DNA of 64,000 nt from Lichina pygmaea. Its lineage: Eukaryota > Ascomycota > Lichinomycetes > Lichinales > Lichinaceae. Made by a program: the position numbers and the translations under genes. The notes below the pieces were generated by a model. That model was not told the DNA's origin, did no database searches, and saw nothing but the letters and a program-made list of their open reading frames with translations. Location of the stretch: contig OY730175.1 in assembly GCA_963422465.1 (NCBI GenBank), forward strand, positions 310,001-374,000, in the 5' to 3' direction. Positions 10,623-23,025 of this stretch are shown piece by piece (position 1 is the stretch's first letter; every line of letters begins with the position of its first letter).

Positions 10623-12116
10623 CTATGCTTCTGTGTCGAGCAAGTGTAATATGAACTCGTACCTGTTGTTGTGATTTGATTTCTTAGCGCTGGCAATGTC
10701 CATGGCTCGTCATCAAGGCGGAGAGAGAGGAACATGAAAAAGACCAACGTACGTCCCAAACATGATGGCCGCGCTGGGCACGACCCGCAGAAGATGCGGC
10801 GTCAGTCCGCCGTACATGCCCGCCATCCCTTCCTCCTTCCAGATGAGCCGGAAACATTGCATGAGCCCGGTGTATTTCATCTGGCCGTTCTCTGTGGGCG
10901 CCAGCCGGAGACGGGTGCGGACGACCTGTGTCCGTCTCGTATCAGCACTTGTAGGCAGGTCGAGAGACGACGGAAGGTGTAACAGCACGATTCGATGACG
11001 TCGAGCTTCTCGCACGACTGGGAATGCGCTGAACGTGGACGACAGTACCTCGTGAGGATAGGTGGCGACGGCGGCGAACAGTTTCGCCGTCCCCGCCGCG
11101 CCCAGTTTCCCTCCCCAGCCAAGAGCTCGATCCCAGACGGTGCTCCGCCGCCCGTCGTCGACGGAGATGCGCTCGCGTCTGGCCAAGTACATCTTCATCT
11201 GCTCGTACAGAACCCACTGGATGGTGCTTTCCGAGACGCCCAGGTAGCTGGCGCTGAGGCCCCGGTACAGACCGGTGACGCCCTCCTGGCGGAGCACCTG
11301 TCGCACGCAGTCGAGGCTGTTCTTGTACCGCCGGTGGAGCCGGGTCGATCCCGTGGTCCGTTCCGCCTGAGATTTATCCAGCTGCAACCGCGTCTTGACG
11401 AGCCAGATGGGGTTCGTGGCCGTACCGGTGACGATGCCGGCAGAGGCCGCGGCGCAGAGATGCACCCAGGCGGACTCGTGCCCGTCGTTAAAGTGCTTGC
11501 CGATCAGCCGCTTGCCGTTGCCGTACGTGTAGAAGTTGATGGCCCGCGCCGGCACGACGCCGGTCAAGTTGGGACCGAGCCCCTTGAACAAGGCACGCCA
11601 TCCCTCGACGCGGTGGATCGAGAAGAGGATCTGAAAGGTTTCGCGCACGTGCAGAGAGATGTTGTGGGGAAACGCCAGCGATTGAGCCGACCCGATGCCT
11701 CGCGCCGCTCGCGAAGAAGCCAGTTGCGCCTGATAGTAGTCCGACTGAAGCCGTGTCTTGAGGACGTCAAGCGGAGAGGTCAGGAAAGCCGAGGTCATGC
11801 CACCGACGCTATATGAACGGATCAGCAAGGGTAAGGGAGGAGCGGCCTGTCGCAACAGGGGTCCCCCTAATCGCAGTAAAATCCCAACAGACTGAAGAAT
11901 TACTGACCCTCCAGCCAGGAAATGCGCCCACGACTTTGCGACGGGCGATTCCATGGACACCGTCGCCCTCTTGAGCGGATCGTGTGTTTTAGGGATGCCA
12001 TCGTCGAGCTCGCGGGACTGGGACGGAGGCGGCTGCCCTAGCGGCCGCCCTGGCTTCGTGGTGGTCGGGTCGACAATGCCGTGGTCCTCCCTGGCAGCGG
12101 TGGCGGACAGGGTCAT
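10623..12116 (-). CDS. RIM2: Mitochondrial carrier, Rim2/SLC25A33-36 type (pyrimidine nucleotide transporter)
   Basis: Exons 12116-11908, 11808-11049, 10925-10753 and 10662-10623 give 393 residues. Three carrier repeats are present, each with the Px(D/E)xx(K/R)x(R/K) signature: PLDVLKTRLQ, PIWLVKTRLQ and PHEVVRTRLR. The opening KSWAHFLAGG / GGMTSAFLTSPLDVLK and the GGLTPHLLRVVPSAAIMFGTYE ending fit Rim2, which exchanges pyrimidine nucleotides across the inner mitochondrial membrane. The first intron splits the AGG-V-GGM stretch; the last one leaves a 13-residue terminal exon (YEFILHLLDTEA). I chose the Met at 12116, which precedes a roughly 65-residue Ser/Pro-rich leader; a Met at 11955 right before SPVAKSW is an alternative. 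The assignment within the carrier family is good but rests on motif memory. Confidence 0.9.
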
Positions 12117-12784
12117 GTACGGTAGCGTGACGATCAGGGTCGAGTTGCCCTTGACCGTACTACCTGAAGTGCGGGTGGAACTCCAAGTTGGGCTGTTGTT
12201 CGACGTGGTCAAAGCTCGACTGAGTCCTTGATGCTTGCAATACTGTTGTACCTCGTCGATGTCATCGCGAAATATTTTTTGCAGCAGCCGCTGCGCAGGA
12301 GCGATTCTCGGACCAAACATTATCCGTTGCCGAGGCCAACCGCGATATCACGTGATCTGAACGCAATGCTTCATCCCTCACCAAAGTCACATGTGGATGC
12401 CTGCATCCTCACAAGCGTATAGTATCACTCGATAGTAAGCAGTTGACATAAGACCCAGTCATATACCTTTTGATGCTGAAGTGACAGGCGTAAGATTGTA
12501 TGGGTAACTCATCACAACGATGTCAGGCGGACTCTTTGGGCTCCGGATGTACTGACGTTTACGCTCCTACAACATTTCTCTGAAGACGAGAAGCCATGCA
12601 AGGTCGACTCGTGTACTGCAAAGGAACAGATGAACCAGAGCACAGAGATGCAAGCAAACACGTTGATTGCTGTCTACGACACGAGAGCAACAACAGTCCG
12701 CCGCAAGCTGGCCAGGAAGTGAGAAGGTGCTGGCGAGCCGTCAGCATAGCCAAGCACAGGGCTCCACGGACCAAACCCACCAGC
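12117..12784. other. Intergenic between carrier promoter and RPL21 3' end
   Basis: No gene seen. A CACGTG core lies at about 12350 in the upstream region of the carrier gene, a possible bHLH site. Confidence 0.4.
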
Positions 12785-13455
12785 TCAGATCGTTGTCTCG
12801 TACGGGATCGGCGTGATCGTTTCCGGAATGTTATTCTTTGCTTCGACCGTCCTCGCCTCCCGAGGCCCTACGGGCTGTCTCTTGAGATGCACGTGGGTCC
12901 CGTCCTCCTTGGCTTTTCTCCGCCGTTCCGCGTTCGACTTGACCCGTCGGAGGAATTCCTCTCGAGATCTCGACGGCCTGATGTGCTCGATGCGCAGATT
13001 GACCCGCTTCTCCACGTATCGATTGCCAACCCGCTTGTACACGATCACGCCGACGGCGGTTTTGGTGACGTTGTAGATGACGCCGGTCTTGCCGTGATAG
13101 ATCTTGAATGGCATGCTGGGGAAAGTTTAGCATCGCCGTAGAACCCGATAGTCGCAGGCTATAATAGTGTTGCCGGCCACGAGAAGGAATGACCAACCCC
13201 TTCTGAACAGCACCATTGGCCTGGATGTCGACAATATCACCGACTCTGCAGAGATGTTAGTATAAACTCCCTGTAGCGCAAGAAAGAAGCGTACCTGTAG
13301 GTGCGAAGATACGTCGATATCGGGATCATACCCTTTTCCCTAAAAGGCCGTTGGAAGGCATACTATGTCGATCGTCAGCGAGCAGGATCATCGTTTTGGC
13401 CATCACTTGGGGCGCATACTCGGGTACCGGCGCGAAGACCTCCGGAGTGACCCAT
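12785..13455 (-). CDS. RPL21: 60S ribosomal protein L21 (eL21)
   Basis: Exons 13455-13420, 13362-13295, 13245-13198 and 13115-12785 give 160 residues, the exact eukaryotic eL21 length. The chain begins MGHSGGLRAGTR, then YAFQRPFREKG, ISTYLRTYRVGDIVDIQANG, IYHGKTGVIYNVTK, VGNRYVEKRVNLRIEH and ends ITPIPYETTI. It is a cytosolic large-subunit protein. All three introns are GT-AG and in positions that rebuild the conserved sequence. The gene is divergent from RPS9 and shares a 261-nt promoter with it, so the two are probably co-regulated. Confidence 0.97.
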
Positions 13456-13716
13456 CGTGACGTTTGTCGATGTCTGGCTGGGTCGGCTTTAGAGGGAGGT
13501 GGTTATGGCGATCAAGACATCAGATTCAAGCGTTGGTGTGGGCGAGCAGCAAAGACGTCGCTTAAGCCCTAACCCTAATCTCCTTAATAAGCCCCACACA
13601 ACCGAGCCATCGAGCCAAATCAACAACCAAATTTCATCTGCTCCAGCATCGTCAGAACACTACGCCAACGAAGCCTTGACCTTCGAGCATCATACCCGCG
13701 GCCAGTCGCAATCACA
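13456..13716. promoter_or_regulatory. Bidirectional promoter of RPL21 and RPS9
   Basis: The 261 nt between the two divergent ribosomal-protein start codons contain CCCTAACCCTAA at 13567-13578, a two-unit telomere-type motif. Known: TTAGGG-type motifs bound by Tbf1 are found in ribosomal-protein promoters of many ascomycetes. Inference: this is a Tbf1-type site serving both genes. Confidence 0.65.
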
Positions 13717-14618
13717 ATGCGGTATGTATCGACAGCTGAAACCAACGCAATCACCGATACTGATTCTGAATATGCAGTCTCGTCTGCAAGACCAAGAGTG
13801 TCCCGCGGGTCTACTCCAAGACCTACAAGGTTCCTCGGCGTCGTAAGTCCCCAGTCCCTGCCGCAATGGCTTCCATCGCTCACTGATTCGGTAGCTTTCG
13901 AGTCTGCTCGTCTGTCAGTATCCCTCGGCCACTGATTTGGAGCTTGCTCCCATTCAAGTCGTTGGAATGTCACTCTAAATAAAGGATCTTGTTGTAGTGA
14001 CTCCGAGCTGAAGATTGTCGGCGAATATGGCCTGCGCAACAAGCGCGAGGTCTGGCGTGTCCAGCTCCAACTATCCAAGATCCGCCGTGCTGCCCGGTGT
14101 GTGCTCTCTCCGGGTGGGATTGTGCACTCGTGGCGTTCACTGATCCGTCCAGGCAACTTCTTACCCTCGACGAGAAAGACCCGAAACGACTTTTCGAAGG
14201 CAACGCCTTGATCCGTCGGCTCGTTCGCGTTGGCGTGCTTGACGAGTCGCGAATGAAGCTCGACTACGTGCTGGCCCTGAAGGTGGAGGACTTTTTGGAG
14301 CGTCGGCTGCAGACTTGCGTGTACAAGCTGGGCCTGGCCAAGAGCATCCATCACGCGCGAGTTCTCATCCGACAGCGACACATCAGGTGGGCTTCTACAC
14401 GCAGCGACCATCTCCGTGCATGTGCACTAATTGAGAGTAGGGTGGGCAAGCAGATCGTCAATGTCCCGTCCTTCATCGTGCGACTCGACTCGCAGAAGCA
14501 CATCGACTTTGCCCTGACGTCGCCCTTCGGCGGTGGCCGGCCAGGTCGCGTTCGCAGGAAGAAGATGAAGGCAGCCGAGAAGGGCGACGACGACGGTGCC
14601 GAGGAGGAAGAGGAGTAG
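13717..14618 (+). CDS. RPS9: 40S ribosomal protein S9 (uS4)
   Basis: Exons 13717-13721, 13778 (or 13799)-13842, 13895-13913, 13998-14096, 14153-14386 and 14441-14618. The protein has [39 protein letters not shown], then the S4 RNA-binding domain ([37 protein letters not shown]) and an acidic Glu-rich tail. It binds 18S rRNA early in small-subunit assembly. Five introns in 900 nt are unusual but typical for fungal ribosomal-protein genes. The first intron is the weak point: the family starts MAPR, here a 5-nt exon (ATGCG) gives MR plus extra residues. Acceptor 13777 has the better site (199 residues); acceptor 13798 gives the more typical 192 residues. Confidence 0.93.
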
Positions 14619-15221
14619 TAGTCTCGTCGCCATCCCTTCAACCATGCGCAAGTCGTCGACTACTCGATAGAAAGTTATTGTCCTCCTTGAAACACTTGAC
14701 TGCTTCCCGAACTCTTGTTTCAAAAATCTCCGCTGTAGACTATCTTCCGCTCGCGTGTCGCCTGGCCACGATGCCCGGTAGGCATGAACAAAGTAACTCT
14801 TCCCCCATCTCATGGACACCAACCAATCGAGTATCTACTGCATGTTCATGTCAATGCAGAGCACAAAGTGACGGTCTTGATCTTGCTCCTGCTTTTGGTC
14901 TTGGTCTTGGTCTTGGTCTTGGTCTCGGTTTGGTCCTGCTCCTACCTCCTGCCCCTACCCCTGCTAGCTGCCGGCTGCTAGCTGCTGTTCTTGCTCTTGC
15001 CCCTCCTGACCTTACTCCTGCTCTTGCCACTGCTCCTGCTATTGGTCTTGCTCCTGCTCTTGCTCCTGTTCCTGCTCCTGCTCCTGCTGCTGGCTGATGC
15101 AGACTCGTCAAAGCTAATACTAACAGTAGTGGGAATGGTAACGGTAACAGTAATGGGAATGGGAATGCTGATGCCAATGCCAATGCCAAGGCTGGCGCTG
15201 ATGCTGATGCTAATGCTGATG
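14619..15221. repeat. Low-complexity tract between RPS9 and SLU7 3' ends
   Basis: From about 14875 to 15235 the strand consists of imperfect hexamer-type repeats: GGTCTT runs (14896-14925), CTGCTCCTG/CTCTTG runs (14995-15090), then GGAATG/GTAACAG and GATGCTAATGCT runs (15125-15230). It encodes long accidental frames on both strands but no plausible protein. It lies between convergent gene ends. Confidence 0.8.
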
Positions 15222-16769
15222 CTAATGCACCAACTCGTCCGTGTTCCTGCCCAAGAAGGCCGCCATGGGATCGTTCGCCACGGCTCTCTTCTTCCGGTAC
15301 TCTTCCAGTTCGCCCTCCGTGACGCCGCCTTTCATTTCCTCGAGAGACCTCTTTTGCGCATTGCCACCTGCGCCTGCACCGGCACCTGCTGCTCTACGGC
15401 CGCTGTCGTCATCGTCGTTGTTGCCGTCGACTCTGTGGATACCCTTCTCAGCGCGGTGGTCACCGTCGTGGTCCGGCGTTCGACGCCGGCCCCGCTCCTG
15501 TTCCACGGATGCGTCGGCCTCAGATATGGTCAACGGCGGTGGCACAGCGTCGAGCGCGCCGCCCGTCCTGACGCGTTCGGCCTCCTCAAAGGCAAGTCTG
15601 CCCTCGACGCCGGTGCAGTAGCTGTTCTTGACGGTCGAGTGACAGCATGCGTAGCCCCAGCGGAAGTCGGCCCACCAGCTGCCCCACACGCTCGCGTGGT
15701 TGTTGACAAATACGTCTTCGGGGTACTTGGACTTGGCCACCGTGCGTGGCACGCCCTTGACGAGGCCATGTTTATCGTACTCGACGTACCGCTCGGATTC
15801 CGTCAGCTCTGCCGCCTTGGTCGGCCCCGTCGCTGGCATCGGCTGACCGCCGTACTTCTCGATCAGCGCTCTCCGCTGCGCTTCTCTCTTGGTCTCGACC
15901 TCGACCTTTTCCTTGCGACGGAAGAACTCGCCCGACGTCGGGTTCGCCTGCATGTGCTGCCGGTCCGCGTCGCCGCGCTCCTGCGCCTCCCACGCCACCC
16001 GCTGCGCCCGGTCGAACTCGGCCGCGTCGCCAGATGCCCGCATGAACTTCTCCTCGGCCACCAGCGCCGCGGCTTGGTCGACGATGGCGCCGCTGTCAAC
16101 CATTGTCCTCGTCTTGGGGTCGTATTTGGCCGAGTCCAGATCCAGATTGAGGAGGTATTTGGCCGTGTCCTCCCGCAGTCGGAGATTTCGCGTCCCCTTG
16201 CTCTGCTGCCGGCCCATCTCAGACTCCTCGGCGTACTTTGCCTCCTCGCCCTCGTCGTCATCGTCCTCCTCCTCGTGCCCGTTCTCCAGCAGGGTCTGTT
16301 CGGCGTGCTGGTCCCCCTTGGCTTGTTTTCGCAGCTCCTCCATCATCTGATTTTCGGCGACAACTGCAGCATACGCAGATGCGTCGTAGCCGTTCCAACG
16401 ATCGCGCTTGGCGTCCCAGCCCAGCTCGACATCGTGTAGGACCTCGTCCGCCTCGATGTCTCTGCCCGTCCACTTGGCCCCTAGCTTCCGGGGTCGACTG
16501 AGGCACTCTTTGGTCTTGTGTGTCATAGACCCGCAGTTCTCGCATGCGCCCTTGCGGTACTTTGTGACAGCAGCTCCCCGCTCCTTCCTTCGGTCGTACC
16601 ATTTCGCGGTCTCGGACTGCGACTTCTGGAGCCGTTGATGCTCAAGGTAGTCATTGGTCGACGAGTCATCGTCGACATAGAACGGCTTCTTCGAGATGAA
16701 AGAGGGAATGTATTCGTTGCGCTCCTTTGACGTGGCCGAGACGTCCGGTGGCTTTCGTATCGGAGCCAT
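15222..16769 (-). CDS. SLU7: Pre-mRNA splicing factor SLU7
   Basis: Single exon, 515 residues. The N-terminus ([17 protein letters not shown]) and the CCHC zinc knuckle [14 protein letters not shown] (residues 76-89) followed by [11 protein letters not shown] are diagnostic, as are [29 protein letters not shown] and [15 protein letters not shown]. Slu7 acts in the second catalytic step of splicing and helps choose the 3' splice site. A Glu/Asp stretch (about 166-180) and a C-terminal Gly/Ala-Gly linker are normal for fungal homologues. The gene is convergent with RPS9 and divergent from REV3. The start Met gives the family N-terminus. Confidence 0.96.
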   Translation of the reverse strand: MAPIRKPPDVSATSKERNEYIPSFISKKPFYVDDDSSTNDYLEHQRLQKSQSETAKWYDRRKERGAAVTKYRKGACENCGSMTHKTKECLSRPRKLGAKWTGRDIEADEVLHDVELGWDAKRDRWNGYDASAYAAVVAENQMMEELRKQAKGDQHAEQTLLENGHEEEDDDDEGEEAKYAEESEMGRQQSKGTRNLRLREDTAKYLLNLDLDSAKYDPKTRTMVDSGAIVDQAAALVAEEKFMRASGDAAEFDRAQRVAWEAQERGDADRQHMQANPTSGEFFRRKEKVEVETKREAQRRALIEKYGGQPMPATGPTKAAELTESERYVEYDKHGLVKGVPRTVAKSKYPEDVFVNNHASVWGSWWADFRWGYACCHSTVKNSYCTGVEGRLAFEEAERVRTGGALDAVPPPLTISEADASVEQERGRRRTPDHDGDHRAEKGIHRVDGNNDDDDSGRRAAGAGAGAGGNAQKRSLEEMKGGVTEGELEEYRKKRAVANDPMAAFLGRNTDELVH

Positions 16770-17097
16770 GGTGGTGGTTCAGGGTTGCAGAAACAGCCGT
16801 GAGTTGAGGCAAACGCGACGCTCGCAGGCTAAGAGTCACATGATCGGCTGTCAGCCGTTCCAACCCGCCTAATGCGACCATAGGGCTGAGCGGCTTTGTT
16901 TACGCCCCGCCACCTCGACTTTTCTTTTGGCCAGTGATCCGTGATGCGACACTGAGGCTCCGCATCTGTTGCACTCGCTCACTTGCTTCAGCTCTTGCTC
17001 TCTCTTTGCCATGACTTCTCACTTACTTACTTGCTCATCCCACAATGTTCGGCCAAATCACTCTCCCTACCTGAGACCACTATGAGCAACTCAGTCG
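16770..17097. promoter_or_regulatory. Divergent SLU7/REV3 upstream region
   Basis: 328 nt between the two start codons. The part near REV3 is CT-rich (about 16975-17075). No specific operator is recognised. Confidence 0.4.
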
Positions 17098-20000
17098 ATG
17101 GAACAGTTCAAGGTCCGTCTCAACTGCGTCGATCACTACCAGATCGACCCTTCTCAGTTCGATCCGCAACTCCACCATGAAGACTCCCAGCCAGACCCAG
17201 CGCCAAAGGTCCCTGTTATCCGTGTCTTTGGGGCAACCCAGACCGGCCAGAAGGTGTGCGCGCATATCCATGGCGCGTTGCCATATATCTATCTCGACTA
17301 CGAAGGGGGCCTGGACGAGGGTGAAGGCGAGTTTCTTGACAAGACGCTCACTTCCAGTGCTGACGTCCAGAAGTGAATGCCTATATCCATCGACTGCACT
17401 CGTCGATTGACCATGCTCTAGCTGTCAGCTACCGGAGGAACACATCCCAGCGCAATGTCGGCTTCGTCGCGCACATTAGCCTGGTCAAAGGAACACCATT
17501 CTATGGCTACCATGAAGGCTATAAGCTCTATCTGAAAGTTTACCTGCTTAATCCTCTTCACATCGCTCGCCTTTCAGACCTACTGCTGCAGGGCGCGGTC
17601 ATGAAACAAGTCTTCCAGCCGTACGAAAGCCATATTCAGTATATCTTGCAATGGATGTGCGACTACAATCTCTACGGCTGCGACTACCTTACCTGTGACA
17701 AGGTGAAATTTCGAGCTCCAGTTCCTAGTTACGATGAACTGGACAGCTCAGACCACTTTTGGCACGACATGTCAATTCCGCCAGAGTCGATTTCAGACGA
17801 GATTGACGTCTCGCGACTAAGCCATTGTGCGGTCGAGGTCGACATCCGTGTGCAAGACATCGCGAACAGACGGCAGATCAAAGCTCGGCCCATTCATCAC
17901 GATTTTATCGAACGCTACAGTTCTGTCTCATCGGATGAAAGACTTGTGCACAGTATGGCTGGTTTGTGGAGGGACGAGACGAGGAGACGCAAGGCAAACA
18001 TGCCGGACTCAGATCCAAATAGCACCCCGTTCCCACCGGAAGTCTTGATATCCATGTCTGCCCAACCAAGAAGTTCACCCAGAGGCGGATGGATACACGA
18101 GGATGAATACATGCGGATGCTTCGCGAACTCATCGCGCAAGAGAGATTGGGAGTCAACGGCCGGAAGGCCACCTTTGAATCAGTCGCGGAAAAGTCGTCC
18201 GCGTTCGCGCATATCAAGTCTGCTCTCGAGAGTGTCGAAGATCTTTACCCAGAGAACCTGTTCTGCATCGCCACTCCCAAGTTTACCATAGCCCCGGCAA
18301 GCTCCACGGAAGCGGGTGATAGATACGCCAACATTGATGTCGACGAATCCCTCATCTTCGAGGATCAGGATGACTCGCTTTGTGGCTCTGATCAGGAAAC
18401 CTGGATCGCCCCAGATGCTGCAGCTATTTTCGACAACGATACTATCGACAAGACTGATAAAAAGACGAGGAGGAGAGCTGGTGGTAGAAACGAGGGGAAA
18501 TCATTTGCTAGCAACAAAACAGAAGCGCTTTCTGTCGGCTCTGACCGTTATCTTCCACGGGGCGGACCCATGACTGCCTCTGAGTTGGCCGAGCTAGGGA
18601 TATACGATGCAAACAACATGGCGCAGGCCTCCCAGGACAAATTCGCCATACCGCTGGACTACGCGAATGGTGTTGGTCGAAATAGGGTCTCTTTGGAGAA
18701 TCACGTTGGTACTCGAACAGCTGGTCAAACACGATACAAGAGACGGAAGCTTGCCTCGGACGTCGAAGCCGAACTTCCCGAACGTACGCCTGCAAATGAT
18801 TTACTGAGACGCAACCTGGAACCGCGAGAAGGCCAGCCACGTGCAGTAAAAGCGATGGACACAATGTCAAGCTCCCAGCAGGCACATCTTCAGCGCAGCG
18901 ACTCTATAGCCAGCAGCAAGCGTTCGTCGAATAAACTCTCGCAGGAAACCATCAAGGCCAACGTCAACAACGACAAAACTAGGTCCTTCTCGGTGGTGAA
19001 AGACTTAAAGGAGTCTGGTTCGGCTCGGCGCTCAGGCCAGCAGAACAGTACCTCACAGAAGGCTTCCAGGCCGGTTTCTCCACAAGCGGTTTCTGTTGGC
19101 TCCACTAAAGCCCCCCGTGACGAGTTTTCAGCTTCCCACGGGGAAAGCTCGCAAGGCTTCGTGTCCGGCAGCAGCGCGTCTGATGCGATGGTGAACGAGC
19201 TAGCCTCCCATTGCGGTGCAGGATTCGCACCAAGCACCGGTGGCGATGCCTGTTTCGTCTTTGGAACTGCGCCTCCCACCGCGGCGTCTGTCACCTCGGA
19301 AATGCAATCATCGCACTCCATGCCGGTGCTCTATCAGGAAGCTTATTTCAGCGACGAGAGGGATGTGCCGTCAAGGACAAGGGAATACGCTGGCAGAGGG
19401 TTTCGGTTGGCAAGCAACACTTTACCGTATCTGCCCGACTTTGATCCGGAGGGACACTCGGGCGCGACCGTGGGCGCCGCAAACCTACCTGCTCACAACG
19501 TCGCCATGAAGGGGTACCAGAAAAGGCGGCGAACCTGCACTTTGCGTGCCTGGGAGATTCTCGCTATACCCCCGAGCCGGACCGAAGTTGAGCATTGGTG
19601 TGCTCAAGAGCAGAAGATGCTCGCAGCTAGGAAGACCTCTGAGAGCCAATCGCCATGGCCTCACAAAACGGCCACGACCGGGCTGTCACAGATAGATGGG
19701 CCTACGCAAAAGCACCGCCATGGATTCAAGTTCTCTCAAAGACGAAAGTCATCAGCGGCCCCGCAGGAAGCTCAGTACATGAGCATCATGAGCCTAGAAA
19801 TCCACGTCAACAACCGGGACGACCTCCTTCCGAACCCGGAACAGGATGAGATCACATGCGTCTTTTGGTGCCACCAGGCAGATGATGGTATCCGGGCCGG
19901 TGACCAGGCTGAAGGAACAGGGGATGTCGGAATCGTCGTCCTGTCGGAGCACGGAGGGCTGGCCCGTCGCATATCACGTGAAGCGCCCGTCCGTGTCGAG

Positions 20001-22439
20001 GAGGAATCCACAGAGCTGTGCTTGATCAATCGAATGATCGACATCGTGAGGCAGCACGATCCTGATATCCTTACCGGCTACGAGGTCCACGATGGATCAT
20101 GGGGGTACCTCATCGAGCGGGCCCGCCGCAAGTACGACTACAATCTGTGTGATCAGTTCTCGAGGATGAAGTCGCAATCTCACGGCCGCTTTGGCAAAGA
20201 CAACGACCGTTGGGGATTCAACCACACGTCCACCATCCGGGTCACCGGCCGACATATGATCAACGTCTGGCGAGCCATGCGCGGCGAGCTCAACCTGCTA
20301 CAGTACACGCTGGAGAATGTTGCCTTTCACCTCTTGCACAAGCGCATCCCGCATTACTCGCACAAGGATCTAACGGCTTTGTGGAAGAGCAGCAAGCCCA
20401 GAGATATGGCCAAGGTTCTAGATTACTACGTTACCCGGGTGCGGGTCGATTTGGAGATCCTCGAGAAGAACGAGCTCATCTCCCGAACCAGCGAACAAGC
20501 GCGAATCCTGGGTGTCGATTTCTTCTCGGTCTTCTCCCGGGGCTCCCAGTTCAAGGTCGAGTCGCTAATGTTCCGGATCGCCAAGGCCGAGGACTACGTG
20601 CTCGTGTCGCCCAGCCGGAAGCAGGTCGGACAGCAGAACGCGCTGGAATGCCTGCCGCTGGTCATGGAGCCCCAGAGCGATTTCTACACGAGCCCGCTGC
20701 TCGTGCTCGACTTTCAGTCGTTGTACCCCAGCATCATGATCGCCTACAACTACTGCTACTCGACGTTCCTCGGCCGGGTCGTCGGGTGGCGAGGTCAGAA
20801 CAAGATGGGCTTCACCGACTACCAGAGACCACCGCAAATGCTGGAGCTGCTGCAGGATCACATCAACGGTAGGTGCATATTCCGAGCACAACGATACGTT
20901 TGCGCCCGCGCTGAACCCTGAAATCTCCATCCCTACCAGTCTCCCCAAACGGCATGATGTACGTGCGGCCCCAGATCCGCAAGTCACTGCTCGCCAAGAT
21001 GCTCGGCGAGATCCTCGAAACGCGGGTGATGGTCAAGAGCGGCATGAAGGTCAACAAGCAGGACAAGGCGCTGCAGCAGCTGTTGAACAACAGACAGCTG
21101 GCGCTGAAGCTCATCGCCAACGTTACCTACGGGTACACCTCGGCCTCGTTCTCTGGCCGCATGCCTTGTTCCGAGATCGCAGACAGCATTGTTCAGACGG
21201 CGCGAGAGACGCTCGAGCGCGCCGTTGCGCTCATCCACTCGGTCGCGCGCTGGGGCGCCGAGGTCGTGTACGGCGACACCGACAGCCTCTTCGTCTACCT
21301 GAAAGGGCGCAGCAAGGACCAGGCCTTCGACATCGGCAACGAGATAGCCGAGGCGGTGACGAAGACGAACCCACGGCCGGTGAAGCTGAAGTTCGAAAAG
21401 GTGTACCTGCCCTGCATGCTGCTCGCGAAGAAGCGATACGTCGGGTTCAAGTACGAAAGCAGAGCGCAGCGGGAGCCGGACTTTGACGCAAAGGGTATCG
21501 AGACGGTGCGGCGCAACGGAACGCCGGCCGAACAGAAGATCGAGGAGACGGCGCTCAAGATCCTCTTCCGCACGGCCGACCTCAGCCAGGTCAAGTCCTA
21601 CTTCCAGAAGCAATGCGCCAAGATCATGCAGGGCAAAGTCTCGGTGCAGGACTTTTGCTTCGCCAAGGAGGTCAGACTGGGCACGTACAGCGACCGGGGC
21701 CCGATGCCGCCGGGGGCGCTCGTCAGCTCCCGGAAGATGCTCGCAGATCCGAGGGCGGAGCCGCAGTACGGCGAGCGCGTGCCGTACGTCGTCGTCGCCG
21801 GTGCACCAGGCGCAAGGCTCATCGACCGATGCATCGCGCCGGAAGCCCTCCTACGGAACGAGTAAGAGGCTCCCCTCCCTCTTGCGAAAGACGTGGCGAC
21901 AGGCTGACCTGCCCAGGCACATCGAGCTCGACGCCGAATACTACATCTCCAAGAACCTGATCCCTCCCCTCGAACGCATTTTCAACCTCGTCGGAGCAAA
22001 CGTCCGGAGCTGGTACGACGAGATGCCCAAGTTCCAGCGGGTCAGGCGGATCGAGGCGACTGAGATGAGCGGCGCCAAAGATGCGACGGGGCGCAGGACG
22101 CTAGAATCCTACATGAGATCCTCGCTGTGCGTCGTTTGTCGCGAAAAGGCCGACGCGGACGCGCCGTTCTGCGACAGCTGTCTCTCGCAGCCGGGCGCGT
22201 CGATGTATGCGCTGAAGCGGCGACTTGCCAAAGACGAGGCCAAGGCGGTCAACCTGGAGAAGGTCTGCCGTTCCTGCGCCGGCCTGGCCTGGGGCGACCC
22301 GATCCCCTGCGACAGCAAGGACTGCCCCGTCTTCTACTCGCGAACGAGGCATCAGTCCTTGCTACAAAGCAGAGCGGCCGCGATCCAGTCAGCGGTGCAG
22401 CTGCTGGAACACGTGGCGTCCGATGCGTACGACTGGTAA
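17098..22439 (+). CDS. REV3: DNA polymerase zeta catalytic subunit REV3
   Basis: Exons 17098-17320, 17371-20868, 20940-21861 and 21917-22439 give 1721 residues. The N-terminal B-family segment (VRLNCVDHYQ, HIHGALPYIYLDYEG) is followed by a long disordered region (about 300-800), an exonuclease-like region lacking clear active acids, and the polymerase: DFQSLYPSIM (motif A, about 1187), ALKLIANVTYGYTSASF (motif B), YGDTDSLF (motif C, about 1350). Two C-terminal Cys clusters, CVVC...CDSC (about 1618) and CRSC...CDSKDC (about 1664), match the zinc site and the 4Fe-4S site that binds Pol31/Pol32. Rev3 with Rev7 extends from damaged templates in mutagenic translesion synthesis. All three introns restore conserved residues. 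I took the Met at 17098 because MEQFKVRLNC matches the family; the ATG at 17082 is out of frame. Confidence 0.96.
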
Positions 22440-23025
22440 TGACGAGCTGCATGCTCGAAGACGAGCAGTCATAACTTTCCGTTGGGCTAGAAGAATGCAC
22501 AGCGCTGGAGTTTGGGAAAGCGGCGGCGTTGGTGAATGCAGGGATAAAACTTAGAGAGTTACGAAATGCTGCATGCTGGCTCGATTGCTCAGAGCCGTTC
22601 TACATCGTGGTCCGTGACCTGGCGTCATGGTGTGCATGGGTATCTACACTACTACGACTACCTAGTTGCATCTGAGAAACAGCTGTTCGTGCCGTTGAGG
22701 AAAGTCAGAGAGCGTCGACGTTGTTGATCGCCGACGTTGGTGCGCAAAGGCACCGTGACGCCTCACTACTTTCGCGTGACTTGTGACAATGAAACGCGAA
22801 TGTCACATGATTTGCGAAAGCAGGTTCCGAAGTGGATGTCGTGAAACTTACCGGACGGTTACTGACGTCAAAGCCAGCGCTCGGACGCTTTTGTGAAGCC
22901 AAAAGATTATCCATCCCCCAGTCTGGCAGTAAACACGAACAGCTCATCTCACAAGGGATCGCTGACGCTGGAAGATGGTGTCTAGACCTCTAGGCTTCTC
23001 GTCCGTCGCTGCAAGATAGGGTGCG
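22440..23025. other. Intergenic between REV3 and the SMP-domain gene
   Basis: Nothing recognisable beyond the presumed terminator of REV3 and promoter of the next gene. Confidence 0.4.

Noticed and set aside
14991-16439. Long plus-strand open frame across the SLU7 region
   Set aside because: It is the reverse shadow of SLU7 and of the low-complexity tract beside it.
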